From: Winogradskya humida
Lineage (GTDB): Bacteria > Actinomycetota > Actinomycetes > Mycobacteriales > Micromonosporaceae
DNA length: 37,093 nt
Assembly (NCBI RefSeq): GCF_016862215.1
Contig: NZ_BOMN01000145.1
Span: 1 to 37,093 of the forward strand
Direction of reading: 5' to 3'
The position numbers were made by a program, and so were the translations under genes. A model generated the notes under the pieces. It had not been told where the DNA came from. It worked only from the letters and a program-made list of their open reading frames with translations, and ran no database searches. Each line of letters starts with the position of its first letter. The first letter of the stretch is position 1. Positions 1 to 9,445 of this stretch are shown here, piece by piece.

Positions 1-31
1 GACTGCTGGAGTCTGCGGGGGATTGGCGGCG

Positions 32-709
32 TCAGGCGGGTTGGGCGTCGTCGTCGAGGACGTGGGCTTTGAGGGGGATGGCGAGGGCTTTCATGCGGGC
101 GATTGTCGGTGGGTCGGCGTTGCGGACCTGGATGGCGTCGTCGTCCATGAAGAACGGGACCGTGGTGGGGTGGGCGGTCCAGGTGGCGACCGGTGGGCAG
201 GGGATCGTTCGGACGCCGGAGGGTAGGACGGCCTCGATCTGGGTGGTCCACTCGAAGTCTGGCTGGGTGTTCACTAGCGCGGCCCACTCGTCGGCGTGGA
301 TCGGTGGGGGGTTGCTTTCGCCGGTGCGCCAGGGGCCGCGGGTGATGAAGTGGCGGGTGGCGAAGGCTTTGGGGCCGCGTTGCCAGGCGTTGGGTTCGGC
401 GTACACCTCGGAGTTGTCGCCGATGAGCCAGGCGTCGAGGTGGGCGGCGATGGCGGCCATGCGGCGCAGGAAGGCCGGGCGGGGGTTCTTTCGGGAGAGG
501 CGGCCGTCTTGGAAGATCAGGTAGTCGTCGCTGTCGGCGGCCTCGGCTGTCCAGCTGACGTAGCAGTAGTCCGGGCGCTTCGGTGTGCCGGCTGGGATGA
601 GCAGGTCGGGCTCGGCGTCCACCAGGGCGTCCACCTCGGTGCCGAGGATCGGGAACCAGTGACTCTCGTACGAGACGAACGCCCGGGTGATGTGCCAGTC
701 GTAGCCCAC
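32..709 (-). CDS. hypothetical protein (225 aa)
   Basis: I do not recognise a named family. The protein opens with GYDWHITRA, has no signal peptide or membrane segment, is rich in Trp and Pro, and looks like a soluble actinobacterial orphan protein. The GTG start lies immediately after the TAG stop of the upstream L,D-transpeptidase on the same strand (no intervening base), so the two are probably co-transcribed and translationally coupled. A link to cell-wall work can only be guessed from that neighbour. It ends in an acidic DDDAQPA tail. The reading frame is clean over its whole length, which supports a real gene. Confidence 0.75.
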   Translation of the reverse strand: MGYDWHITRAFVSYESHWFPILGTEVDALVDAEPDLLIPAGTPKRPDYCYVSWTAEAADSDDYLIFQDGRLSRKNPRPAFLRRMAAIAAHLDAWLIGDNSEVYAEPNAWQRGPKAFATRHFITRGPWRTGESNPPPIHADEWAALVNTQPDFEWTTQIEAVLPSGVRTIPCPPVATWTAHPTTVPFFMDDDAIQVRNADPPTIARMKALAIPLKAHVLDDDAQPA

Positions 710-1963
710 CTACGCACCGTACTTGTCGTAGGAGACCGTCCAGTCGCCGAGGCCGTCGCCGATCGGGAGGGGTTTCGGGGTGTGGCGGACGTCGACGACG
801 TCGCCGACCAGGAAGTTGTCGTAGACCCATTGGGCGTCGGCGGTGCTGAGGTTGATGCAGCCGTGGGAGAGGTTGGCCTTGCCCAGCGAACCGTTCCACG
901 GGGCGGCGTGCAGGAATTCGCCGGAGTAGCTGATCCGGGTGCAGAGTTTGACGATCTCGGGGGCGTAGTAGTTCGGGTTGGCCGGATCGGTGAGCCCGTA
1001 ACTCGCCGAGCTCATGCTGTGCGTCCGCTCCTTCGAGAGAACCACGTGCGGGCCCTCGTGGGTCCAGAAGTGGAGCTGCTGGCCGTCCGCGCCCGTGGTG
1101 TAGCCGCCCTTGCCGTTGCTGCAGGCCATGGTTCGCACGAGTTTGCCGTCGATGTAGACCTTGGTGTGGTGGGTGCTGTTGTCGCTGACCGCGAGCAGGG
1201 TACGGCCGATGGTGAAGTGGGTCTTCGCGTCCGTCGAGCCGTAGACGCCGTTGCCGAGGTTCACCCCGAACGTGTTGACGGACACCTTGATCGTGGTGCC
1301 CTTCGTCCAGTATTTCGCGGGGCGCCAGTGCACGATCGACTTGGTGACCCAGTAGAACTTGCCCTCGACCGCCGGCGAGGTTTCGACGGTGATCGCCTTC
1401 TCCGCCGCTGCCTTGTCGGTGACGTTACGGCTGAATGCCACGATGACCGGCTGGCCCATGCCGTACGTTCCGCCTGCTGTGAGCGTACTCATCGCATTGG
1501 CCTGGAAGGTTGTGCCCGCGGTGTGGGCCGGTTTGATGGTGGTGAAAGTCGACGTCTTCTCGATCTGCGCGCCCAGGCTGTCCAACACGGAGGCCGTCAC
1601 CTTGTAGGTCTTGCCATAGGCCAGGGCGCCGGTCGAACGCCAGGTCACCCCGTCGGACTGCACCGCGCCGCTGACAGTCTTCCTCCCCGAGACGACCTTG
1701 ACCGACGCCAGCTTGCCGCCCGCGACGGAGACGGTGACCGGTTCGGCCGGTGAGGCCTTGGTGCTGCCCGCCTTCGGGGTCACGGTCAGGCTGATGGGCG
1801 TCGCGGAGGGTGACTGCCAGGTGCCTCCTACTGGGCTTTCACCCGTCTTTGTGCCGCTGCTCGCGTGTGTCGGTGTGGAGCAGCCGGCGACGGTGAGGCC
1901 AGCAGTCGCGCCGAGTCCGCCGATGATGACGGTGCGTCGCAGCACTTTCCGATCGGGATTCAC
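710..1963 (-). CDS. L,D-transpeptidase lipoprotein (Ig-like domains + YkuD)
   Basis: Predicted 417-residue lipoprotein that cross-links peptidoglycan stem peptides (3-3 links) outside the membrane. The N-terminus has a basic stretch, a hydrophobic core and a lipobox ending TVAGC, followed by a Ser/Thr/Gly-rich linker and two Ig-like beta domains, as in mycobacterial Ldt enzymes. The C-terminal YkuD catalytic domain carries the SHGCINLS motif; C369 is the expected nucleophile and H367 sits beside it. I chose the GTG at 1963 because it places the Arg-rich signal sequence at the start; the frame stays open to 2086 but the extra residues look non-coding. No clear ribosome site is seen, so a leaderless transcript is possible. 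It is divergent from the sigma factor gene and coupled to the next gene downstream. Confidence 0.92.
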   Translation of the reverse strand: MNPDRKVLRRTVIIGGLGATAGLTVAGCSTPTHASSGTKTGESPVGGTWQSPSATPISLTVTPKAGSTKASPAEPVTVSVAGGKLASVKVVSGRKTVSGAVQSDGVTWRSTGALAYGKTYKVTASVLDSLGAQIEKTSTFTTIKPAHTAGTTFQANAMSTLTAGGTYGMGQPVIVAFSRNVTDKAAAEKAITVETSPAVEGKFYWVTKSIVHWRPAKYWTKGTTIKVSVNTFGVNLGNGVYGSTDAKTHFTIGRTLLAVSDNSTHHTKVYIDGKLVRTMACSNGKGGYTTGADGQQLHFWTHEGPHVVLSKERTHSMSSASYGLTDPANPNYYAPEIVKLCTRISYSGEFLHAAPWNGSLGKANLSHGCINLSTADAQWVYDNFLVGDVVDVRHTPKPLPIGDGLGDWTVSYDKYGA

Positions 1964-2084
1964 GTACTGAAGACGTCTGCCGCGGCTGTTGCGTTGCACA
2001 GATTGCGCGGATGCCGGCGGCAAGATTTCCTGGGCACCGGACATGTGGAGGGCGAGTGGAACACTTCGACCCTCCGGAGGTGGC

Positions 2085-2591
2085 ATGGACGAGGACAGCT
2101 TCAGCGACTTCTACACCGCACAGTTCGCTGACTTGTGGCGCTTCGCACGCAGACGTACCGAATCAGGCGAGGACGCCGACGACATCACCGCCGAGACCTT
2201 CGCCGTGGCCTGGCGCCGCCGGGACGACATCCCGGCTGAGGGCGCCCGGTTGTGGCTGTTCGGGGTGGCCCGCAACGTCCTGGCCAACCAGCAACGCGAA
2301 TCCCGCCGCCGTGGCCGGCTGCACCTGAAGATCGCCACCGAGGATCCGCCGCCGGTGGCCCTCGACCCCCCCGACCCGGCCGCCGCCGGCCTGTGGCAGG
2401 CCCTGGCCGCGCTGACCCCGGACGACCGTGAACTGCTGTTGCTCCGGGCCTGGGACCGCCTGGCCGTGACGGAGATCGCCACGCTGCTGGACACCTCCGC
2501 GGCCACGATCTCGTCCCGCCTGCACAAGGCCCGCCGCCGCCTCGACCAGCACCTCGACACAGCCCGCCCGCGAGAGGACGAACATGCCTGA
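2085..2591 (+). CDS. ECF-type RNA polymerase sigma factor
   Basis: Predicted 168-residue sigma-70 family, extracytoplasmic-function type regulator. Region 2 is visible near the N-terminus (FADLWRFARRR, then DADDITAETFAVAWRR). Region 4 is at the C-terminus, with LTPDDRELLLLRAWDRLAVTEIA and a helix-turn-helix ending in SSRLHKARRRL. ATG 2085 is chosen because CGGAGG at 2075-2080 is well placed; the longer open frame from 1989 lacks this. Its stop overlaps the start of the next gene, so the two form one operon. A partner with a membrane segment immediately downstream suggests it is controlled from the membrane, but the signal is not evident from the sequence. Confidence 0.93.
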   Translation: MDEDSFSDFYTAQFADLWRFARRRTESGEDADDITAETFAVAWRRRDDIPAEGARLWLFGVARNVLANQQRESRRRGRLHLKIATEDPPPVALDPPDPAAAGLWQALAALTPDDRELLLLRAWDRLAVTEIATLLDTSAATISSRLHKARRRLDQHLDTARPREDEHA

Positions 2592-3462
2592 CACCGACCT
2601 CGACTTCCTGCGCTCCCTCGACCCCACCCTGCACGACGAGCCGCCGGCGCCGGGCTCGGCGCGCTACGAGGCGATCCGCCCTCGTCCGTCGGCTTCTCCT
2701 GCTCCGTGGCGCCCGGTCGACTCCGGGCCCTGGGAACCGGCTCGCCGGCCCGCGCTCCTCCGCCGGCAGCGATTCCGCTCCGGGGGCTCGCGCCGCTGGA
2801 TGACCTGGGCTGCGGCCGGGACGGGCGTGGCAGCGTCGGTGGTGGCCACGATGGTCGTCCTCGGCGGCAACACCACCTCCGCGTCGGCGGCCGTCCTGAC
2901 CGCCGCCGACAAGACCGAGACCGTGGTCACCCTGCGCGGCACCACCCAGGACGACGTCAAGACCGGCGGCTCCACCCACTCCACCATCGAGGCCAGCGGT
3001 CCCGACATGAAGATCATCACCCAGGACGACATAGGTACGATCACCACCACCATCGTCGGCAACATCGGCTACGAATCGAACTCCGACGGCGACAAGTCGA
3101 AGCAGGAAATGCAGCCGGAAGAGCGCCTCGCCCCCTTCGCCGACTCAGCCGCCGACGTCGTCCGAGCCGCCCTCAACGACGCCGACGTCAAGGACAAGGG
3201 CACCGATGAGGTACGCGGAGCCGAGGCCACCCACTACCACGTGCAGCTCACGGCGAAGTCCCGCGCGGCCCTGGCAGCCCTCCCGCCGGTGGAGACCGCC
3301 TGGTTCGAGGTGGAGCACGCCGAGGACATCCTCTCCCTCGACGTCTGGACCTCCGGCAACCTGATCCGCCGCATCGCCGTCGACCAGACCGACCGCCGCA
3401 CCCTGACCGAGTTCTACGACTTCGGCCAGCCCATCACCATCACGGCCCCGACCGGCTTCTAG
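2584..3462 (+). CDS. CU044_5270-type membrane-anchored protein, sigma-factor partner
   Basis: 292-residue protein with a Pro/Arg-rich cytoplasmic N-terminus (about 1-75), a single membrane segment (about residues 77-97, MTWAAAGTGVAASVVATMVVLGG) and an exported C-terminal domain. It matches in layout the actinobacterial CU044_5270 family, which commonly sits directly behind ECF sigma genes. It overlaps the sigma gene by 8 bases (ATGCCTGA). By position it may act as an anti-sigma or sensor protein, but no zinc-binding HxxxCxxC anti-sigma motif is visible, so that role is inferred. The exported part resembles LolA/LppX-like lipoprotein-fold modules only loosely. Confidence 0.8.
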   Translation: MPDTDLDFLRSLDPTLHDEPPAPGSARYEAIRPRPSASPAPWRPVDSGPWEPARRPALLRRQRFRSGGSRRWMTWAAAGTGVAASVVATMVVLGGNTTSASAAVLTAADKTETVVTLRGTTQDDVKTGGSTHSTIEASGPDMKIITQDDIGTITTTIVGNIGYESNSDGDKSKQEMQPEERLAPFADSAADVVRAALNDADVKDKGTDEVRGAEATHYHVQLTAKSRAALAALPPVETAWFEVEHAEDILSLDVWTSGNLIRRIAVDQTDRRTLTEFYDFGQPITITAPTGF

Positions 3463-3464
3463 GC

Positions 3465-3800
3465 AGCGGCTCAGATCCGGTGGTGGACCCCGACGTTCGG
3501 CTCCACCACCGGACCGCGGCGACACCGGCGCCGCGGAACGCCGCCCGCCAGGTGGCCTCGACCGCACGGTTGACGGCGGGGATGGCACTGGGCGCATCCG
3601 AGATTCCGGGCAGCGCGGCCTCGGCGAGGACAAGCTCCGTGACCCGGGACGGATGGTCGGCCGCGAGGGCGTACGCCAGCATCATGCCGACGTCGTGGCC
3701 GACTGCCCGGAAACGGTCGTGGCCGAGCAGCGTCATGAGCCTGGCCAGATCTCCAGCCGCGGTGACGCTGTCCGCGAGAGCACCTGCTCCGCCCGTCGGA
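3465..3800 (-). pseudogene. alpha/beta-hydrolase (epoxide hydrolase-like) remnant
   Basis: The minus strand encodes a short stretch clearly like the nucleophile-elbow region of epoxide hydrolase-type alpha/beta hydrolases: DLARLMTLLGHDRF, AVGHDVGMMLAYALA and then HPSRVTELVLAEAALPG. GHDVG is the nucleophile motif. The N-terminal lid and oxyanion part and the C-terminal half with the catalytic acid and His are absent; the frame degenerates on both sides. It lies just downstream of, and on the same strand as, the XRE regulator, a pairing often seen with intact hydrolases. I read it as a decayed gene. About 150 bases between it and the regulator hold nothing I can identify. Confidence 0.6.
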
Positions 3801-3954
3801 TCTCGCCGATCGGCTGACGGCAGCCGGGCTCACGACCGAACCGCTCCCGGTCAGCGACGAACTGCTGCGGGACGCACACGGCCTGCGGCAACCGAGCCAA
3901 ACGCGACGCCATGCGCACCCGGCACAGCCGGCCCACGCCGAAAGCGGCCCGTGG

Positions 3955-4833
3955 TCAGGGGGCGTTCTCCCTCAGCGGCGCGGAAGCCGGCTGGGTCATG
4001 TCTGTCCAGCTGGCCAGCAACCGCAGCGCCTCGGCGGATTCGGAGCCGGGTGACGCTGTGTAGACGAACAGGGTCTGCTCGGCGTCTTCCGGCAACTGCA
4101 GCGCTTGGTAGTCGATCGTCAGTGTGCCGACCACCGGATGCCGGTAGCGCTTGCTGCCCGACGTGCGCACATGCACCTCGTGGTCGGCCCACCGCCGCCT
4201 GAAGTCGTCGCACTTCACCGACAGCTCGCCGACCAGCGCGGTCAGTGCGGGATCGTCGGGGTGGCGGCCCGCGTAGCTGCGCAGGACCGCGACCGTTTCC
4301 GAGGCGACCGAGGCCCAGTCGGGGTAGAGCTCCCGGGCGTACGGGTCGAGGAACATGAACCGTACGTTGTTGCGGTCCTGCGCGGGCAGCGCGTTGAAGT
4401 CGCAGATCAGTGCTCGCGCCATCCGGTTGACCGCGAGATAGTCCATCCGCCGGCCCACCACGAACGCCGGGGTCGCCGCCGCGTCGAGACTCTCCAGCAG
4501 CCGGAACACCGTCGGCGGGACCTGCTGTGCCCGCATTGCGGCCGGCCGTCGCCCCCGCCTGGCCCGGGACAGGTCGAACAGGTGGTCCCGCTCGGCGTCG
4601 TCGAGGCGCAGTGCCCGCGCGATCGCGTCGACGACAGCCTCGGACGGGTTCAGGTTGCGCCCCTGCTCCAGCCGCACGTAGTAGTCCACGCTCACCCCCG
4701 CGAGAGCGGCGAGCTCCTCGCGGCGCAGCCCGGGCACCCGGCGTCCCGGCTGCTGCGGCAACCCGGCGTCCTCGGGCCGCAGCTTCGCCCGCCGTGACCG
4801 CAGGAACTGCTTGAGCTCGGCATTGTGGTCCAC
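3955..4833 (-). CDS. XRE-family regulator with MmyB-like ligand-binding domain
   Basis: 292-residue transcription regulator. An N-terminal helix-turn-helix is visible at about residues 10-75 (LRREELAALAGVSVDYYVRLEQGRN). The rest is the MmyB/MLTR-type ligand domain, recognisable from FVVGRRMDYLAVNRMARAL, NNVRFMFLDPYARELYPDW and the RYRHPVVGTLTIDY block. Such regulators usually control an adjacent short-chain dehydrogenase or hydrolase; here the neighbour on the same strand is only a hydrolase remnant, so the regulator may be orphaned. The start is GTG at 4833, with only a weak G-rich upstream site. It is divergent from the acetyltransferase gene. Confidence 0.9.
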   Translation of the reverse strand: MDHNAELKQFLRSRRAKLRPEDAGLPQQPGRRVPGLRREELAALAGVSVDYYVRLEQGRNLNPSEAVVDAIARALRLDDAERDHLFDLSRARRGRRPAAMRAQQVPPTVFRLLESLDAAATPAFVVGRRMDYLAVNRMARALICDFNALPAQDRNNVRFMFLDPYARELYPDWASVASETVAVLRSYAGRHPDDPALTALVGELSVKCDDFRRRWADHEVHVRTSGSKRYRHPVVGTLTIDYQALQLPEDAEQTLFVYTASPGSESAEALRLLASWTDMTQPASAPLRENAP

Positions 4834-4943
4834 ACCCCAAGTCTGCCCCGCCGCCCGCCGCGCCGTGGCCTCAAAAGTGGTACTGACTTTCCTACCCGGC
4901 GGTCACCGGGCGGGGGTACGGCCGGGCGGGGACAATGATCACC

Positions 4944-5693
4944 ATGAGTACGGATGCTGCGGTGAACGCGTGGTTCGACACCATGGATCTGCTGGCGGCG
5001 GACACGGCCGGTGGCTCGTCGCGGCGGGCGGCGAACGGCACCCGGCTACTGGTCGGCGGCGCGCCGCTCGCAACGGTCAACGGCGTGTTCACTCCAGAAT
5101 CGCCGTACCCGGATCTCGGCGAGGTGGCCGAGCTCGCCGCAGTGGCCGCTGCCGAGCTGGCAGTGCCCTGGTGCCTGCACATGCGCGGTGAGCCCTCCCC
5201 GGAACTGCTGGAGATCGGCGCCCGGCACGGCAGGACCACCCGTTCGGCGACGACGTTCATGACCTGCGCGGCCGGGGATCTGCGCCTCGGGCCGCCGGAC
5301 GGGCAGCGGGTGCCGGTCCGGGCGGTGACCAGCGCGCAGGGCGTGGAGTACCAGGCGGCGGTCGCGGCCGGGTTCGAGGTGCCCGCGGAGCTGTTCGGCA
5401 GCTTCATGCGCGGGCCCGAGCTGGACGCGCCGGGGGCCACCGCGTACCTGGCCGGGACGCCTGGCGATCCGGTCGCGACAGGGTTCGGTGTGCTGGCGGG
5501 GGAGTGGCTCGGGGTTTTCAACATCGCCACCCCGCCCGCGCACCGCCGCCACGGCTACGCGCGGGCTGTCACCGAGCACATCCTGCGCTCGGTGCCGTAC
5601 ACGGGTGTCTTCCTGACCTCGACCGAGATGGCCCTCCCGCTGTACGAGTCGATGGGGTTCCGCGTCGCCGAGACCTGGACGTACCTGACCTGA
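4944..5693 (+). CDS. GNAT-family N-acetyltransferase
   Basis: About 249 residues, predicted cytoplasmic acyl-CoA-dependent transferase. The C-terminal GNAT core shows the acetyl-CoA motif A (FNIATPPAHRRHGYARAVTEHIL) and the later YESMGFRV strand. The N-terminal half (about 1-130) is a divergent GNAT-like region. ATG 4944 gives a better distance to the GGGCGGGGA stretch than the in-frame ATG at 4935, which is the alternative start. The substrate is unknown. It ends 4 bases before the stop codon of the convergent LacI gene, so the two transcripts must overlap. Confidence 0.85.
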   Translation: MSTDAAVNAWFDTMDLLAADTAGGSSRRAANGTRLLVGGAPLATVNGVFTPESPYPDLGEVAELAAVAAAELAVPWCLHMRGEPSPELLEIGARHGRTTRSATTFMTCAAGDLRLGPPDGQRVPVRAVTSAQGVEYQAAVAAGFEVPAELFGSFMRGPELDAPGATAYLAGTPGDPVATGFGVLAGEWLGVFNIATPPAHRRHGYARAVTEHILRSVPYTGVFLTSTEMALPLYESMGFRVAETWTYLT

Positions 5694-5697
5694 GCGG

Positions 5698-6732
5698 CTA
5701 CCGGGGCGGGGGTGGCGGTGCCGTGCTGGCCCGGTGTACCAGGGTGGGCGGCACGATGACGTGGTCGACCGTTTCGGCGTCGCTGGGGCGGTTCATGTGC
5801 TCCAGCAGGAGCGCGAGGCTGCGCCGGCCCAGTTCGCCGAAGTTCTGGCTGACCGTGGTGAGCGGGGGCAGGAAGAAGCCCGAGTCCGGCATGTCGTCGA
5901 AGCCGACGACGCTGACCTCCTCGGGGACCTTGCGGCCCGCCTCGTGCAGGGCGCGCAGGACGCCGAGCGCGATCCGGTCGTTGGCGCAGAAGATCGCGGT
6001 GACGGCCGGGTCGGCGGCCATGGCGCGGCCCTGCTCGTAGCCGGAGGCCGCGTCCCACCATTGTGGATGCACGGGTGGCACGACGGCGCCCGCCGCGTAA
6101 AGTGTGCGCCGCCAGCCCTCGGTGCGTTCGTGGGCCTCGGGCCAGTCGCCGGGGCCGGCCGCGTGGTGCACGGTGGCGTGGCCGAGATCGAGCAGGTGCT
6201 GGGTGGCCAGGCACGCACCCTCGGCGTTGTCCATGCGGACGGTGGGGACCGACTCGGAGTCTCCCGCGCCGCCGACGGCCACGCAGAACAGGTCGGTCGG
6301 TGCCTGCATCAGTGCGCTGGTGACCGCGGTCTTCGGCGCGATCGCGATGATGCCGTCGACCGCGTGCTGGGCGAGGCGGTCGACGGCGCTGAGCACGTCG
6401 GCGCGTTCCAGGTTGCGGACGGTGGCGATGCTGACCAGGTAGCCCGCTTCCCGGGCGGCGCTCTCGATGCCGTAGAGCATCGACGCCGGGCCGAACAGCG
6501 TGGTCTCGAAGCCGATGATGCCGAGCGTGTTCGAGCGGCGGGTGACCAGCGTGCGGGCGGCCAGGTTGCGCCGGTAGTTGAGTGATCGCATGGCTTCCAG
6601 GACCCGCAGCCGGGTCTCGGGACGGACGTTGGGGTGCTCATTGAGCACTCTGGACACCGTCTGGTGCGAGACCCCGGCCAGTTTGGCCACGTCGCGCATC
6701 ACCGTGCCCCGTGGAGCCTTCTGGAGTGGCAC
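5698..6732 (-). CDS. LacI-family transcription regulator
   Basis: 344-residue sugar-responsive repressor. The N-terminal HTH and hinge are clear (VMRDVAKLAGVSHQTVSRVLNEHPNVRPETR, then ALNYRR-type hinge), followed by a periplasmic-binding-protein-like effector domain with IFCANDRIALGVLRAL and SVVGFDDMPDSGFFLPPLTTV. GTG at 6732 is taken as start. It is divergent from the ytfQRT-yjfF-like importer, and LacI-type palindromes lie between the two, so it most likely represses the importer and itself and is relieved by the imported sugar or a derivative. The C-terminus is a run of prolines. Confidence 0.95.
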   Translation of the reverse strand: MPLQKAPRGTVMRDVAKLAGVSHQTVSRVLNEHPNVRPETRLRVLEAMRSLNYRRNLAARTLVTRRSNTLGIIGFETTLFGPASMLYGIESAAREAGYLVSIATVRNLERADVLSAVDRLAQHAVDGIIAIAPKTAVTSALMQAPTDLFCVAVGGAGDSESVPTVRMDNAEGACLATQHLLDLGHATVHHAAGPGDWPEAHERTEGWRRTLYAAGAVVPPVHPQWWDAASGYEQGRAMAADPAVTAIFCANDRIALGVLRALHEAGRKVPEEVSVVGFDDMPDSGFFLPPLTTVSQNFGELGRRSLALLLEHMNRPSDAETVDHVIVPPTLVHRASTAPPPPPR

Positions 6733-6770
6733 CCGACCCCCTGTCGTTCATCACGGACAGAAATCGACTC

Positions 6771-6798
6771 TTGACGCTGCGGTTGAGAACGGTAACAC
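6771..6798 (+). promoter_or_regulatory. likely importer promoter overlapped by a LacI-type operator
   Basis: TTGACG at 6771-6776 and TAACAC at 6793-6798 are separated by 16 bases and fit a sigma-70-like promoter. The sequence TTGAGAACGGTAACA (6783-6797) covers the -10 region and closely matches the second site nearer the gene, so a bound LacI protein would block this promoter. The transcription start has not been shown. Confidence 0.5.
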
Positions 6799-6807
6799 TT
6801 CCGAAAT

Positions 6808-6829
6808 CAATGTGGTTCAGGCCACATTG
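6808..6829. promoter_or_regulatory. inverted repeat CAATGTGG-n6-CCACATTG
   Basis: Perfect 8-base arms at 6808-6815 and 6822-6829 around a 6-base spacer, in the LacI/importer divergent region just after the likely promoter. It could be a site for a second regulator (for example a catabolite or Crp-type factor) or a small hairpin. The arms do not match the CG-centred LacI half sites nearby. Confidence 0.4.
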
Positions 6830-6888
6830 GCCTCCCGTCGTCCCTCCCCGGCAGGGCGAGTATCGACTGCCGTATCGATCAATCTCAA

Positions 6889-6903
6889 TTGTGAACGCTA
6901 ACA
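6889..6903. promoter_or_regulatory. LacI-type operator upstream of ytfQ-like gene
   Basis: TTGTGAACGCTAACA has the CG centre and near-palindromic arms typical of LacI-family sites. It is 13/15 identical to TTGAGAACGGTAACA at 6783-6797, 106 bases upstream, and lies just before the ribosome site of the importer gene. Two sites of this spacing could support DNA looping by a tetramer. Confidence 0.55.
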
Positions 6904-6920
6904 GCCCCCAGGAGTGTGTT

Positions 6921-7907
6921 GTGGTGTCGAAGAGATGGACCGCCGCCGTACTGAGTGGATTATTGATCACCGCGACCCTCAGCGGGTGTGGTGGTGACGA
7001 CGGCGACAGCGGTAGCGGTGGCGGTGACGGCAAGCTGGTCCTCGGGTTCTCCCAGGTCGGTGCCGAGAGCGGCTGGCGCACGGCGAACACCAAGTCGATC
7101 CAGGAGTCGGCCGCGTCCGCGGGTGTCGAGCTCAAGTTCTCCGACGCGCAGGGCAAGCAGGAGAACCAGATCAAGGCGATCCGCAACTTCATCACCCAGC
7201 GGGTCGACGTGATCGCGTTCTCACCGGTGGTGGAGTCCGGCTGGGACACCGTGCTCAAGGAGGCCAAGGACGCGAACATCCCGGTCATCCTCACCGACCG
7301 CGCGGTGGACTCGCAGGACACGTCGCTCTACAAGACGTTCATCGGCTCGGACTTCGTGCTCGAGGGCAAGAAGGCCGGCGAATGGCTGGTCAAGGACTAC
7401 GAGGGCAAGACCGATCCGGTCAACATCGTGGAGCTTCAGGGTACGCCCGGAGCGGCACCCGCCAACGACCGCAAGGCCGGATTCGCCGACGTGATCAAGG
7501 CGGATCCCAAGTTCAAGGTCGTCGCATCGCAGACGGGGCAGTTCACCCGGACCGACGGCAAGCAGGTCATGGAGACGTTCCTCAAGGCCCAGCCCAAGAT
7601 CGACGTGCTCTACGCGCACAACGACGACATGGGTCTCGGCGCGATCGAGGCGATCGAGGCGGCCGGCAAGAAGCCCGGCACCGACATCAAGATCATCACG
7701 GTGGACGCCGTGAAGGACGGCATGACGGCGCTCTCCGAAGGCAAGATCAACTACATCGTGGAGTGCAGCCCGCTGCTCGGCCCGCAGCTGATGGATCTCG
7801 CCAAGAAGGTCAAGGCCGGCGAGACCGTGCCGCAGCGCGTGCTGACCGAGGAGACCACCTTCACCCCCGAGCAGGCCAAGGCAGTCCTGGCCGAGCGCAA
7901 GTACTGA
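6921..7907 (+). CDS. ytfQ: sugar ABC transporter substrate-binding lipoprotein (YtfQ-like)
   Basis: About 328 residues. Short signal sequence with lipobox (ATLSGC) followed by a Gly/Ser/Asp linker, then a type-I periplasmic-binding fold. It aligns by eye through its whole length with the E. coli galactofuranose-binding protein YtfQ: FSQVGAESGWR, KQENQIKAIRNFI, PVVESGWDTVLKEAKD, VELQGTPGAAPANDRKAGFA and YAHNDDMGLGAIEAI. It therefore probably captures a furanose sugar outside the membrane. The start is GTG 6921 or 6924 after GGAG at 6911-6914; the longer open frame from 6711 would run through the operators and is rejected. It is the first gene of a four-gene operon. Confidence 0.93.
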   Translation: MVSKRWTAAVLSGLLITATLSGCGGDDGDSGSGGGDGKLVLGFSQVGAESGWRTANTKSIQESAASAGVELKFSDAQGKQENQIKAIRNFITQRVDVIAFSPVVESGWDTVLKEAKDANIPVILTDRAVDSQDTSLYKTFIGSDFVLEGKKAGEWLVKDYEGKTDPVNIVELQGTPGAAPANDRKAGFADVIKADPKFKVVASQTGQFTRTDGKQVMETFLKAQPKIDVLYAHNDDMGLGAIEAIEAAGKKPGTDIKIITVDAVKDGMTALSEGKINYIVECSPLLGPQLMDLAKKVKAGETVPQRVLTEETTFTPEQAKAVLAERKY

Positions 7908-7918
7908 GAGGCTCGCAC

Positions 7919-9441
<1,523 letters not shown>

Positions 9442-9445
<4 letters not shown>

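Noticed and set aside
296..1753. 485-codon plus-strand frame opposite the L,D-transpeptidase
   Set aside because: Val/Gly/Arg-rich antisense product without recognisable features; the transpeptidase motif lies on the other strand.
4105..4797. 230-codon plus-strand frame opposite the XRE regulator
   Set aside because: Antisense shadow of a clearly recognised regulator.
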